From Nocardia mexicana NBRC 108244 (GTDB lineage: Bacteria > Actinomycetota > Actinomycetes > Mycobacteriales > Mycobacteriaceae), in the NCBI RefSeq assembly GCF_001613165.1, contig NZ_BDBV01000036.1, positions 1 to 64,000 on the forward strand: a DNA stretch of 64,000 bases, read 5' to 3'. This document shows, piece after piece, positions 8,577-17,540 of the stretch. Under the pieces are notes generated by a model that had not been told where the DNA came from, made no database searches, and was given only the letters and a program-made list of their open reading frames with translations. A program made the position numbers and the translations under genes. Within the stretch, counting starts at the first letter, position 1, and the number at the start of each line of letters is the position of its first letter.

Positions 8577-9007
8577 GAGGCCCGCCTCAGCTGGATCACG
8601 ACGTACGACTTGGTCAATACCTTCGAATCACCCAGCCGAACCGACAGCCGGAACCGAATCCGATCCTCACCTAGGTGCTCGGCAACCGTTGCGGTCACCG
8701 AGAGGGTGACACCGTCGTCGTCGGGCACGACGACCGGGTTCGCGAAGGAGGCTCGATAGTCGACAACGGTCGCCTCGGGGCCTGCCCATTCGGTTACCGT
8801 CCGCACCGCCAGCGACATCGTGAGCATTCCGTGCGCGACCACGCCGGGAAGGCCGGAGCGCCGGGCGATCCGATCGCTCCAGTGGATCGGGTTGTAGTCG
8901 CGGGAAGCGCCCGCGTACCGGATGAGGTCGGAGCGCGAAACGACGAATTCTCTGCCCGGCAGCGCTGTCCCCGCTTCGGGCAGCGCGGCGGATCGGTGTG
9001 GGTTCAT
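8573..9007 (-). CDS. MaoC-like (R)-hydratase/dehydratase, HadB-type catalytic subunit
   Basis: 144 residues from ATG 9007. The hydratase-2 signature is clear: YAGASRDYNPIHWSD with catalytic Asp37 and His42, followed by GLPGVVAHGMLTM. This is the active half of a double-hotdog dehydratase that removes water from (R)-3-hydroxyacyl thioesters, as HadB does in mycobacterial FAS-II. Its ATG overlaps the stop of the HadA-like gene by 4 bp (ATGA), and its own stop overlaps the thioesterase start. In this cluster it most likely dehydrates ACP-bound intermediates made by KS/CLF and the ketoreductase. Confidence 0.9.
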   Translation of the reverse strand: MNPHRSAALPEAGTALPGREFVVSRSDLIRYAGASRDYNPIHWSDRIARRSGLPGVVAHGMLTMSLAVRTVTEWAGPEATVVDYRASFANPVVVPDDDGVTLSVTATVAEHLGEDRIRFRLSVRLGDSKVLTKSYVVIQLRRAS

Positions 9008-9390
9008 GCCACTCTCGCCTCCGCCGGCGTCGTGGCGACGATCGTGGACTTCGCAGTGCACACATCCGCTCCGCCGGCATCTCGGATATGGATGACCGCG
9101 GCGAAGATCGTCTTCTCGCCGACGGTCTCGATGCCTGTTATCTCGGCATCGGTGGTCAGCACGTCGCCGGCCACGATCGGACGTGCGAACGTGAATTGCT
9201 GACTGCGGTGCACCACATTCGCGAAATCGATGTCCACATCGCATCGGGATATCGCCTCGCGTATCGCGGGCATCGCGGCGACGATGGCGAATGTGGTGGG
9301 CGCACGAAGCCGACCGCTCTCGTGAATGTTCGGCCGCTCACCGATCGCATCGGCGAATTCACGGATATTTTCACTACCAACCTCGAACAC
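9004..9390 (-). CDS. HadA-type dehydratase subunit (FAS1-like hotdog)
   Basis: 128 residues beginning at GTG 9390. It resembles the non-catalytic, substrate-binding N-terminal hotdog of HadA: ENIREFADAIGE at the start, RAPTTFAIVAAMP, and HRSQQFTFARPIVAGDVLTT near the middle. It has no D...H catalytic dyad, as in HadA. It overlaps the HadB-type gene by 4 bp, so the two are probably made in equal amounts and form a heterodimer. The start is unusual: a 30-codon ORF with a strong Shine-Dalgarno ends 5 nt upstream, so translation may be coupled to it. Confidence 0.85.
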   Translation of the reverse strand: MFEVGSENIREFADAIGERPNIHESGRLRAPTTFAIVAAMPAIREAISRCDVDIDFANVVHRSQQFTFARPIVAGDVLTTDAEITGIETVGEKTIFAAVIHIRDAGGADVCTAKSTIVATTPAEARVA

Positions 9391-9395
9391 TCTAT

Positions 9396-9488
9396 CTACC
9401 TCGACCCTCGTTGAATCGGCCCTGCCTCGAAGGTATCCAACCGGTAGCGGCGTCGTGAATTAGTCGATGGATTCAACCGGATACCCAT
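9396..9488 (-). CDS. Putative 30-residue leader ORF upstream of hadA-like gene
   Basis: ATG 9488 is preceded by GGAGGA with 6 nt spacing, the best Shine-Dalgarno in this part of the cluster. The frame encodes an Arg-rich 30-residue peptide starting MGIRLNPSTNSRRR and stops 5 nt before GTG 9390 of the dehydratase subunit. It may be a small protein or a leader whose translation controls the dehydratase-thioesterase genes. I do not recognise the sequence. The GGTATCC/GGATACC inverted repeat (9432-9438, 9479-9485) brackets it. Confidence 0.35.
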   Translation of the reverse strand: MGIRLNPSTNSRRRYRLDTFEAGPIQRGSR

Positions 9489-9583
9489 TACGGTTCCTCC
9501 GTATGCAACTTTCGATATATTTCGCGCGCGGAGCAAGCGTGCCATCGGCGTCGAGTGTGCGTCTCGATGTGCTCGAGCCCGGG

Positions 9584-10246
9584 TCAGGCCGAGGTGAAGT
9601 ACGGTTTTTCCGGTTCCAGCAGCGCCGCCTCCCGTGCTTTGCGGACCGCCGCCATTCGGGAGTCGGCACCGAGCTTCTCGAAGCAATTGTGCAGGTGCCG
9701 CTTCACCGTGCCCTCGGTAATCGCCAATTTCTTGGCGATCTGGCGGTTGCTCAGGGCCTCCGCGGCCAGCGCCAGCACCTCGACCTCGCGTGCGGACAGG
9801 ACGACGGTGTGCCCGGCATCGTTGCCGGCGCTCAACCCACCGGACACGACAACGATCACCGACTGTCCGTCGCGGACGCTGCGGATCGTCGTCACCAAAT
9901 GCTGGCGGCTGACGTTTTTCGACAGATAGCCGACCGCTCCGGCGTCCAGCAGCTTGCGCACGATGTCGGCGCGGTCGTGCATGGTGACGATGATGATCTT
10001 GGGGCTCGGGGTCAGCGCGCGCATGGTCGCGACCGAGCGAAAGGGATTGTGCTGCGGCATGTCGAGGTCGAGCAATACGATATCGGGTTTCACACGCGAA
10101 GCGACAGCGAGGACTTCCTCACCGTCGCCCGCGACCCCACAGATCGTGAAGTCGTCCTCGATCTGAAGGGTTTCGCAGAGGGTATCCCGAAGTAGCGTGT
10201 GATCGTCCGCAACAACGATTCGAGTGGCCGTGGTGTCAGGCAGCAT
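9584..10246 (-). CDS. NarL/LuxR-family response regulator
   Basis: 220 residues. The receiver domain (about 8-125) has the acidic pair in VVADDHTL (Asp14/15), phosphoacceptor Asp60 in VLLDLDMP, the Thr in IIIVTMHD and Lys in YLSKNV. The C-terminal LuxR-type helix-turn-helix (about 148-205) reads LSAREVEVLALAAEALSNRQ then IAKKLAITEGTVKRHL. It overlaps the histidine kinase gene by 11 bp, so the two form a cognate pair. Placed between the dehydratase genes and the LAL regulator, it probably controls the biosynthetic genes; the 193-bp gap before the HadA-like gene is a likely target region. Confidence 0.92.
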   Translation of the reverse strand: MLPDTTATRIVVADDHTLLRDTLCETLQIEDDFTICGVAGDGEEVLAVASRVKPDIVLLDLDMPQHNPFRSVATMRALTPSPKIIIVTMHDRADIVRKLLDAGAVGYLSKNVSRQHLVTTIRSVRDGQSVIVVVSGGLSAGNDAGHTVVLSAREVEVLALAAEALSNRQIAKKLAITEGTVKRHLHNCFEKLGADSRMAAVRKAREAALLEPEKPYFTSA

Positions 10247-11360
10247 TGTCGCCCTCTCGGTTGGACACCCAAATGTCGATTCGGGTGCCGTTCATGGGTT
10301 GGGTGGACAGCAGTAACACGCCGTCCAACTGCTCGATACGTTCGCGCATCGAAATCAGCCCGGTGCCCGCCGCGGGATCGGGCTCGGGCGGCACGACGAA
10401 TCCTCGCCCGTTGTCCTGTACTACCGCGCAAATCCGCTCACGGGACACGTCCACCATCACGGTCACATCGGTCGCGTCCGAATGATCGAGTGCGTTGCGC
10501 AGGGCTTCGCGCAGCGAGATGAACACTTCCGAGCGCACATGTGCGGGCACCAGGGTCTCTTCGCCTTTGACGAAGACGTTGACCGTCATTTCGTCGGGGT
10601 TGGCGGCTTCCACGAAGGCCCGGAGATCGGCCCCGATATTCGACACCGGTGTCGACAGCCTCAGATCGGCCGCGAATCGCCGGGCACCGTCGAACATACC
10701 GGCGAGAATGGTGTCGAGTTCTCGCAGATGCGGCCCACCATCGACATCTCCGAGCAGCTGGTAGAGCTCCAGCTTGCGCAACGCGATGCTGAGATTGCTG
10801 CCGAACCAGTCGTGGAGCTCGCGCGCAATTCGATTGTGCTCGACCGTTCGACAGCGTTCTATATGTTGGTTCAGCGCGGTTTCGAACCATGCCGAGGACA
10901 TCCGGTTTCGCTCCGCCACGCTGTGGTGCAGGTACCGAATGCCCAGCATTTTCGCGGATTCGCTCCCGGTCTGCGTGACGATGTGCGGCAGGATGATCTC
11001 GAAGAGGCCGTTCCACGCGGACACCAACTGGTCCAGCGGGATCTTCGCCGAGGAGGCGAAGACACCGATGGTCGATGCCAGCGCGACCTTCTTCTCGTGC
11101 AGCACTATCTGCCCTTGCCGGAGGCTGTCCGCATACTCGGCCAGTATGTAGCCGATCTGCCTTCGAAATTCCGACTGAATCGCATTGTGATCGAGCAGCG
11201 CTTCGGCATGGTCTCGCTGAAAGGTGACGAATTCGATATATATGAGGCGCGCAGTCTCCACGACGTCCCGATCTGCCGAGGACCCGCGCGCGCCCGTTTC
11301 GGTTCGGGATTCGCCCGACAATTTCCGGCCGAGCGCCATAATGTTGTTGATCAAGATCAT
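10236..11360 (-). CDS. Cytosolic NarL-type sensor histidine kinase
   Basis: 374 residues (ATG 11360; an alternative is ATG 11339). The HisKA_3 dimerisation region contains EHNRIARELHDWFGSNLS with phospho-accepting His183. The ATPase domain shows the N-box LREALRNALDHS, G1 DNGRGF and G2 GTGLISMRERIEQLDG. There is no transmembrane segment or signal peptide, so the input must be cytosolic. The N-terminal 160 residues are helical with many charged positions and match no sensor domain I can name. It is the partner of the overlapping NarL-type regulator. Confidence 0.9.
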   Translation of the reverse strand: MILINNIMALGRKLSGESRTETGARGSSADRDVVETARLIYIEFVTFQRDHAEALLDHNAIQSEFRRQIGYILAEYADSLRQGQIVLHEKKVALASTIGVFASSAKIPLDQLVSAWNGLFEIILPHIVTQTGSESAKMLGIRYLHHSVAERNRMSSAWFETALNQHIERCRTVEHNRIARELHDWFGSNLSIALRKLELYQLLGDVDGGPHLRELDTILAGMFDGARRFAADLRLSTPVSNIGADLRAFVEAANPDEMTVNVFVKGEETLVPAHVRSEVFISLREALRNALDHSDATDVTVMVDVSRERICAVVQDNGRGFVVPPEPDPAAGTGLISMRERIEQLDGVLLLSTQPMNGTRIDIWVSNREGDNAA

Positions 11361-11722
11361 TTTCCGGCCCCCCGGCGATCAAATAACTCTTCGGTCCATC
11401 ACTACTCTTGCACGATGAACGCCGTCGGTCACCGGTTCGTCTGGGCAGATGGGCCCCGGACCTGACTCACGTTCAGATCCCGAGCCCATCCTCGGTCGCG
11501 CCCAGCCGGTGCGCAATCCGTCAATCTGACTTGTTTGCGAATTTTGTCTTGTTTCCCAACGCCCCACGGCATGCCGCGGGTTCTGGCGATCCCGAAGATC
11601 TGTTCGTGCAGGTCAGCTGGATTTCGTGTCCTCCAGGGCGTTCGGGGCACCCGACCCGTGCGGAACGCGGACGTCCACCTCGTACCCAGCGCTGATGGCG
11701 TGTTGCGGGTTACTCTCGGCCT
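11361..11722. promoter_or_regulatory. Divergent intergenic region, kinase / LAL regulator
   Basis: 362 bp without a credible gene, lying between two divergently transcribed regulatory genes, so it must hold both promoters. Upstream of ATG 11723 there is no Shine-Dalgarno, but TACTCT ends 6 nt before the ATG, the spacing expected for a -10 element of a leaderless mRNA. I see no strong palindrome here. Confidence 0.45.
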
Positions 11723-14467
11723 ATGCTGCTGGGGAGGGACCGCGAGCTGCGTGCAATCCGAAAGCTCATCGATGACGCGCGCGGGGGTGACGCGGGCATC
11801 ATGGCGTTGCGTGCGGAGGCGGGGATGGGGAAGACCGCTTTTCTCGACGCGGCTCGCGACATGGCGGACGGGATGACCGTGCTCGAATGCTCGGGCGTGG
11901 AGTTCGAGTCCGGGCTCGCGTTCAGCGGACTGCATCAGTTGTTGCTGCCGATCCTCGATGCCGTGGACCTGTTGCCCGACGGCCAATCGGTTGCCCTGCG
12001 CAACGGCCTGGGCCTGGCGGACGGGAACTCCACGGACCTCGCCGTGTGCGCCGCCACATTATCGCTGCTCGCGCTGGCCTCGGAACAGCGGCCGCTGCTG
12101 ATCCTGGTCGACGATGTGCAGTGGCTGGACGGCTCCTCCCGAGAGGCGCTGATGTTCACCGCACGTCGGCTGCTCGCGGATCCGATCGCGATGCTGTTGG
12201 CGGTGCGCGATCCGAGCGAGGTCGATACGTCGTTCCTGCCCGAACTGCGACTGGGCGGCCTGGACCGGGCCGACGCCGCGCGACTGCTCGACCAGGCGGG
12301 GTGGGAATCATCGGACATCGTTCGGGATGCGTTGATCGAAGCGACAACCGGTAATCCCCTGGCGCTGATCGAACTCTCGAGGACGGGAGCATCGGGTCAG
12401 CTCGCGCTGGACCTCATGCTGCGCGGCACGGTCCCGCTCAGCCTGCGCCTGCAGGAGGCGTTCGTTCGCCGGGTCGACCTGCTCCCGGCCGACTCCAGGC
12501 TGCTGGCCCTGGTCGTCGCGGCGGAAGCGAGCGCGGACACCGGGTTGCTGCTGCGCGCGGCGGCGCGGCTCGGGGTGCCGGACGCCGCGCTGGCGCCGAT
12601 CGAGGAATCCGGCACCGTTCGGGTCGTGGGGCCTCATGTCACGGCAAGTCACCCCCTGATCCGTTCGGCGGTCTACCAGCGGGCGTCGTTTCATGATCGG
12701 GCGAGGGTGCATGCCGCGCTTGCCGCAGAGCTCGCCGAACGCGGCGATCGGTTGCGGTCCGCACACCATCGCGTGCTGGCCGCCGATGCCCCGGACGACG
12801 CGCTCGCGGCCGAGCTGGAACAGCTGGGCGACGAAGTGATCCGGCGCGGCGGAGCGGCCGCCGCGGCACAGACGATGCAGTGGGCCGCTCAGCTCAGTTC
12901 CGATGCCGACGACGCACGGCGTCGGCGCACCGAGGCCGCCTATGCCGCTTGGCGTTCGGGCCAGGCCGACATGGCTCGTTCGATCATCGACCAGATCGGT
13001 CGTGACCACGCCGACTCGACCGACGTCGTCGCGGCTCGGCTCGGCCGGCTGCACGGACTGATCGAAACCGATGACGGCGATCCCGTCCTGGCCTACGCGC
13101 AGCTGTTTCGCAGCGGCGATGTGATGGCGACCGTGCTGCCCGACGAGGCGATGTGGCTGCTGTTTCTCGCCGTGGACGCGGCCAGTATCAGCGGGGATCT
13201 CGAGGGGCAGCTGGCTGCCGCTCGACGGATGGTCGCACTCGACATCGAGGAGGCACTGCGGACTGCCGGGGGTGGGCTGCTCGCTGTCGTCGCCGGAACT
13301 TCCGCACCGGAAACGACGGATCCGCACCGCGTTTTCGCCGCGATCCGCGGTGTGCTGCCTTTCGGCGATCCGCGTCCGCAGATGCTCGCCATGGCGATCG
13401 GGACCCTGGGATATGACTGGCGGCCGGCTCGCGAGTTCGGCATCGAGCTGTGCAAAGAGCTCCGAGCCCTCGGCATGACCAATGTGCTGACCATCATTCT
13501 GAACTGGGTCGCGGACATCGAATACCACATCGGTCTGTGGCACCAAGGGGTATCACATGCCGAAGAGTCCGCCCGCCTGGCCCAGCATTGCGGGCAGCGA
13601 TCCCGTCGAGCGACCGCGCTCGGGTTGCTGGCGAGGTTTGCCGCCGTGATGGGCGACGAGCACGGCTGTCTCGAGCATGTCGAACAGACGATGGCGCTCG
13701 CCTCCCCGCTGGGCAATCGCACCGCGACAGCGCTCGCGCAGTGGTCGCGGGGGTTGAACGATCTGGCAAGGCGGAATCCGGACGCGGCCGTCGAAAGTCT
13801 GCTCCGTGTCGCGGCCGCGGATTCGCCGCACTCGAACCAGTTGACCGCCCGGGCCGCGATGGCGGATCTGATGGAGGCCGCCTACTACTGCGGGGGCGAT
13901 GAGCGGGTGCGTACCGCATTCGAGGATTTCGAGCGATGGGCCGCGGCGTCGGAGATTCCCTGGGTGACTGTCCAACTCGATCGGTGTCGCACCTTCGCGC
14001 ATTGGGAGTTCGACGAAGAACACGCGCGGCGAGTGCTGGATGACCCCGCGATCGGCCACCTTCCCTTCGAGCACGCCCGGGCACACCTGACCTACGGCGG
14101 TTGGCTGCGCCGCAACCGACGGCCGGTCGAGGCACGCGAACACCTGCGGACCGCGACCGAGCTGTTCGGCAGTGTCGGCGCCACCGTGTGGCGGGCGAAT
14201 GCCGTCACCGAGCTGCGCGCCGCGGGAGGATCCGCCGAACCGCCGGCCAGCGACGTCTCCATGTTGACCCCGCAGGAACTGCACGTGGCGCATCTGGCCG
14301 CAAAAGGGTTCAGCAACAAGGAAATTGCGGCTGAGATGTTCATCAGCCCGCGAACTGTGGGCTACCACTTGTACAAGATCTTTCCGAAGTTGGGGATCGC
14401 TTCCAGGTCCGACCTGCGCCGGATCGGTTCGTTTGCGCGTGATGTGCCGCTCGCCGAGCGGCCGTGA
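11723..14467 (+). CDS. Large ATP-binding LuxR-family (LAL) transcriptional regulator
   Basis: 914 residues with the LAL layout: an N-terminal AAA/STAND ATPase, a long helical repeat region, and a C-terminal LuxR helix-turn-helix. Walker A is RAEAGMGKTAF (about 30-40), Walker B is LLILVDDVQWLD (125-136), and the DNA-binding end is LTPQELHVAHLAAKGFSNKE then IAAEMFISPRTVGYHLYKI (about 840-890). LAL proteins are frequent pathway-specific activators of macrolide and other secondary-metabolite clusters. Its position inside the cluster argues for that role. The start ATG 11723 may be leaderless. The 3' end overlaps a perfect 13-bp terminator hairpin. Confidence 0.9.
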   Translation: MLLGRDRELRAIRKLIDDARGGDAGIMALRAEAGMGKTAFLDAARDMADGMTVLECSGVEFESGLAFSGLHQLLLPILDAVDLLPDGQSVALRNGLGLADGNSTDLAVCAATLSLLALASEQRPLLILVDDVQWLDGSSREALMFTARRLLADPIAMLLAVRDPSEVDTSFLPELRLGGLDRADAARLLDQAGWESSDIVRDALIEATTGNPLALIELSRTGASGQLALDLMLRGTVPLSLRLQEAFVRRVDLLPADSRLLALVVAAEASADTGLLLRAAARLGVPDAALAPIEESGTVRVVGPHVTASHPLIRSAVYQRASFHDRARVHAALAAELAERGDRLRSAHHRVLAADAPDDALAAELEQLGDEVIRRGGAAAAAQTMQWAAQLSSDADDARRRRTEAAYAAWRSGQADMARSIIDQIGRDHADSTDVVAARLGRLHGLIETDDGDPVLAYAQLFRSGDVMATVLPDEAMWLLFLAVDAASISGDLEGQLAAARRMVALDIEEALRTAGGGLLAVVAGTSAPETTDPHRVFAAIRGVLPFGDPRPQMLAMAIGTLGYDWRPAREFGIELCKELRALGMTNVLTIILNWVADIEYHIGLWHQGVSHAEESARLAQHCGQRSRRATALGLLARFAAVMGDEHGCLEHVEQTMALASPLGNRTATALAQWSRGLNDLARRNPDAAVESLLRVAAADSPHSNQLTARAAMADLMEAAYYCGGDERVRTAFEDFERWAAASEIPWVTVQLDRCRTFAHWEFDEEHARRVLDDPAIGHLPFEHARAHLTYGGWLRRNRRPVEAREHLRTATELFGSVGATVWRANAVTELRAAGGSAEPPASDVSMLTPQELHVAHLAAKGFSNKEIAAEMFISPRTVGYHLYKIFPKLGIASRSDLRRIGSFARDVPLAERP

Positions 14468-14480
14468 GCCGCTCGGCGAG
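14450..14480. terminator. Bidirectional terminator, LAL regulator / MMPL
   Basis: CTCGCCGAGCGGC (14450-14462) and GCCGCTCGGCGAG (14468-14480) form a perfect 13-bp stem with a 5-nt loop. The left arm lies within the last codons of the LAL gene and the right arm between the converging genes. Confidence 0.75.
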
Positions 14481-14492
14481 TAGTCCGGTCCG

Positions 14493-16682
14493 TCATGTTC
14501 GGACGGCGACCGTTTCCGGCTCGCTCTTCGCCGGACCCGGTGCCGGGCCCGCATCCTCTCGCAAGCCGTTCCGCTCCCACCACCGGGCCAACGGCGCCGG
14601 CGCCCACCATGCCCAGCGCCCGAGCAGCTTCATCGAAGCCGGCACCAGCAGGCCTCGAACCACGGTGGCGTCCACCAGGATCGCCACCACCAGCCCGACG
14701 CCGACCATCTTCAGCAAGGTGACGCTGGCGAACACCCACCCGCCGATGACCACCAACATCAGGAGGACGGCGCCGGTGACGATCCGCGATGTCTGCTGGA
14801 CGCCGACGGCGATCGAGGTCTCCACATCCCCGGTGCGTACCCAGTGCTCCCTGATTCGCGCGAGCAGGAATACCTCGTAGTCCATCGCGAGTCCGAACGC
14901 GATCGCCACGATGAACACCGGGAAATTCACATCGACCGCACCCACCGGGACGAAACCGAGCTGATCGTGCAGAAAACCGTCTTGGAAGACCAGCTTGATC
15001 ACTCCGAAGGCCGCCGACAACGACAGGAGGTTCAGCAGCATGGCCTTGATCGGCAACAGCACCGACCCGAACGCGAGGAACATCACCACGAAGCTCACCA
15101 GCGCGATATACAGCAGCATCAACGGCAATCGCGAACTGATCATCTCGATGATGCCGAAGCGCGATGCCGGCATGCCGGTGACGAGCACGGTCGCCCCGTC
15201 CGGCGGCGCGACCGCATGCACCCCGTCGACCATGGCGCGGGCCTGCCTGGACTGCGGATCGATCGAGTAGTGCAGGGTGATCCGCGTGAGGTCGTCGGCC
15301 CTTCCGGTCGCGGTGGCGTCGGCGATGTCCGGAACCTCCGCCAGCCGGCTCGCGTAGCTGTCCATCGCGGACCTGGTCGCGGGGTCCTCGGACGGGCCCG
15401 GCGTGCGAACCACCACGGTCATCACCCGAGCGGGATCTTGCTCGAAGTCGCTCGCCAACCGATCGGTGACCGCGCGCGCGTCCGCGGTCGGCGGCAGCAC
15501 CCAGTCACCGGGGCGCGCCCAGTTCGCGGACAGCACCGGTGCGCCGAGGCCGAGCAGCGCGGCGACGATGACCACGGTCGCCACCACCGGACGCCGCATG
15601 ATCATCCGGGCGACGCGGGACCAACGCCCGTCGGTGGCGTCGGGGCGACTGCGCAACGGCAGCGGGACCCGCAGCGAGTCGATCTTGCGCCCCACGATCC
15701 GCAACAGCGCCGGCATCAGGAACAGGGAGCCCAGCACCGCGAAGAGCGCGACCGAGATGCCGGCGTATCCCATCGAACTGAGGAAGTTCGCGGGGAACAG
15801 AGTCAGGCAACCGAACGAAGCGCCGGCGGTGAGTCCGGAGAACAGGATCGTCCGGCCTGCCGTGGCGGTGGTGATCCGGACCGCCTCGTCGACGCTCGAC
15901 CCCAGGGCCAGTTGCTCGCGGAATCGGCTCACCATCAGCAGCCCGTAGTCGATGGCGAGGCCGAGCGCGAGAACGGTGACGATATTGATCGCGAACGCCG
16001 ACACGTTCGTGAACATCGTGAACACCCGGAGGGCGACGAACGACCCGGCGGTCACTATGAGCGCGACCGCGAACGGCAGGATCGCGGCGACGAAGGACCG
16101 GAACACCACCACCATCAGAATCAGCAGGATGGGGATGGAAAGGATCTCGGCTCGCACGATGTCACGGGAGTTGCGTTCGTTGACCTGACCGGTCATCGCG
16201 GTGAGACCACCGAAACGCGTTTGCAACTCCGGCGAGGTCAGTCCCTCCTCGATCGCCCGGAACTGCCGCACCCGCTGGTACTCGTTGGTCGACGGCAACT
16301 GGATCGTGACGTAGGAAGCGTGCCGGTCGTTCGAGACGAACGCCGGGTCGTGTCTGGTCCAGTAGGTCTCGAGTGAGACGACGGCGCCGGACGGAACCGT
16401 GGCGACCGCATTCGCCACGGCCGTGGCGAACTCGGGCTGATCGACGGTCAGGCTCGGGTGTTCGTACAGCACCACCAGGTCGGCGGTCTGCCGACCGAGC
16501 GGGCCCGCGAGCGCGGCATCGGCCCGCCCCGACTCGCTGTTCGGATCCTCGAAGCCGGCTCCCGCACTCAACGAGCCGAACGCCCCGGTCCCCCAGAACG
16601 CGGCGAGAATGAAGAACAGAACCGACCCGATGATGACAAGCCGGCGCCGGCGGGCGCCGAATTCACCAATGGCGGAGAACAT
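14493..16682 (-). CDS. MMPL/RND family exporter
   Basis: 729 residues with the duplicated MMPL topology: one helix, a large extracytoplasmic domain, five helices, then the same again. Conserved intramembrane motifs GLAIDYGLLMVSRFREQ (first half) and GLAMDYEVFLLARIREHW (second half) carry the Asp-Tyr pair used for proton coupling. MMPL proteins export lipids and lipid-like metabolites in mycobacteria and Nocardia and polyketides in Streptomyces. In this cluster it is a good candidate to export the product or a lipidated precursor. It is about 300 bp downstream of the SnoaL-like gene and has its own upstream space. Confidence 0.92.
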   Translation of the reverse strand: MFSAIGEFGARRRRLVIIGSVLFFILAAFWGTGAFGSLSAGAGFEDPNSESGRADAALAGPLGRQTADLVVLYEHPSLTVDQPEFATAVANAVATVPSGAVVSLETYWTRHDPAFVSNDRHASYVTIQLPSTNEYQRVRQFRAIEEGLTSPELQTRFGGLTAMTGQVNERNSRDIVRAEILSIPILLILMVVVFRSFVAAILPFAVALIVTAGSFVALRVFTMFTNVSAFAINIVTVLALGLAIDYGLLMVSRFREQLALGSSVDEAVRITTATAGRTILFSGLTAGASFGCLTLFPANFLSSMGYAGISVALFAVLGSLFLMPALLRIVGRKIDSLRVPLPLRSRPDATDGRWSRVARMIMRRPVVATVVIVAALLGLGAPVLSANWARPGDWVLPPTADARAVTDRLASDFEQDPARVMTVVVRTPGPSEDPATRSAMDSYASRLAEVPDIADATATGRADDLTRITLHYSIDPQSRQARAMVDGVHAVAPPDGATVLVTGMPASRFGIIEMISSRLPLMLLYIALVSFVVMFLAFGSVLLPIKAMLLNLLSLSAAFGVIKLVFQDGFLHDQLGFVPVGAVDVNFPVFIVAIAFGLAMDYEVFLLARIREHWVRTGDVETSIAVGVQQTSRIVTGAVLLMLVVIGGWVFASVTLLKMVGVGLVVAILVDATVVRGLLVPASMKLLGRWAWWAPAPLARWWERNGLREDAGPAPGPAKSEPETVAVRT

Positions 16683-16904
16683 AATTGCCTTTCCTAGTGT
16701 GCGGCAGTGACGGCCTGCTCGATGGTCATGTTCTCGTGAGTCCTCGTCGCCATTCCTCTATGGCATCGTCCGCCTCACAGGGTTGAGGCTACGAGCGCGG
16801 GCCCTGCCCGACATCTGTCGAAATGACTGGCGCGCGATCGTCGGAAGATCACGGTCGGCGGTGGTGTCGATCATTGCCATGATCCGGCGGCTCGGAGATG
16901 AGAA

Positions 16905-16940
16905 GGCGGGCACGGCAACGACTCTCGGGCTGTGCCCGCC
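16905..16940. terminator. Hairpin after SnoaL-like gene
   Basis: GGCGGGCAC (16905-16913) pairs with GTGCCCGCC (16932-16940), extended inward by GC/GC after one mismatch. It lies 46 bp past the SnoaL-like stop on the minus strand. The rest of 16683-16985 (303 bp) must contain the MMPL promoter; I see no other structure in it. Confidence 0.55.
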
Positions 16941-16985
16941 CCTCGACGACACGCCGCCGGAAGCACCGGATCAACCCTCACCCCA

Positions 16986-17540
16986 TCAGAACATCGGTGT
17001 CTTGTACGGTGTCGGGGCCTTGGCGGCGGCGGCCGCGGCGGTCGCCTCGATGCTGTCCACGCGCGAGTACACGCCGAGCTGTTGAAGGATCCTGATCACG
17101 TCCCGCGAGCCCCAATGCTCGACGGCCTTGCCGTCGACGACTCGGTAGTAGTGCATCTGGGTGACCGAAACCTGCTTTCCGGTAGGCGCGTAGCCCATGT
17201 ACTCGCCCAGTTGTGTTCCCGTGAACCGCACTCGAGCGAAGCAGCGGTCGTCGGTGGCGAACAGGTCCTCCGGTTCCCAGGCCGCGTCGGGAAACGATTT
17301 ATGCACATCCTCCACGACCTTGATGAAACCGTCCGGACCGATCGGCAAATCCGGAGCCGATTCGTGGTCGATAAAGTCCGCGGTCAGGTGCTTGCGAGCA
17401 CCCTCGAGGTCGGCATTCGCCACTACCTTGGCAATGCCGAATATCAGCTCCCGCATTTCCGGCGTCATCTTCAGTGCCCTCTGCCGGACTTCCTCGCTCA
17501 CGCCGAGTTCATCTGTCTCCGCGGCCACATTCTCAACCAT
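16986..17540 (-). CDS. SnoaL-like (NTF2 fold) protein
   Basis: 184 residues from ATG 17540, chosen for AAGGGA 7 nt upstream; the frame is open further but without a better signal. The core (about 25-155) shows the SnoaL/ester-cyclase pattern: YxAD-type LTADFIDHES, GPDGFIKVVEDVHKSFPDA, FTGTQLGEYMGYAPTGKQVS and HYYRVVDGKAVEHWGSRDV. Such proteins are polyketide cyclases, isomerases or hydroxylases with small substrates. An Ala-rich tail (IEATAAAAAAKAPTP) follows the domain. In this cluster it might shape the ring or the chain, but catalytic residues are too variable to predict a reaction. Confidence 0.8.
   Translation of the reverse strand: MVENVAAETDELGVSEEVRQRALKMTPEMRELIFGIAKVVANADLEGARKHLTADFIDHESAPDLPIGPDGFIKVVEDVHKSFPDAAWEPEDLFATDDRCFARVRFTGTQLGEYMGYAPTGKQVSVTQMHYYRVVDGKAVEHWGSRDVIRILQQLGVYSRVDSIEATAAAAAAKAPTPYKTPMF

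Noticed and set aside
9432..9485. GGTATCC/GGATACC and repeated AACCGG as a response-regulator site
   Set aside because: Arms are short, far apart and overlap a likely ORF; too weak to call as an operator.
14844..16376. 510-codon plus-strand frame opposite the MMPL exporter
   Set aside because: Same antisense-shadow composition; the minus strand has a complete MMPL protein.
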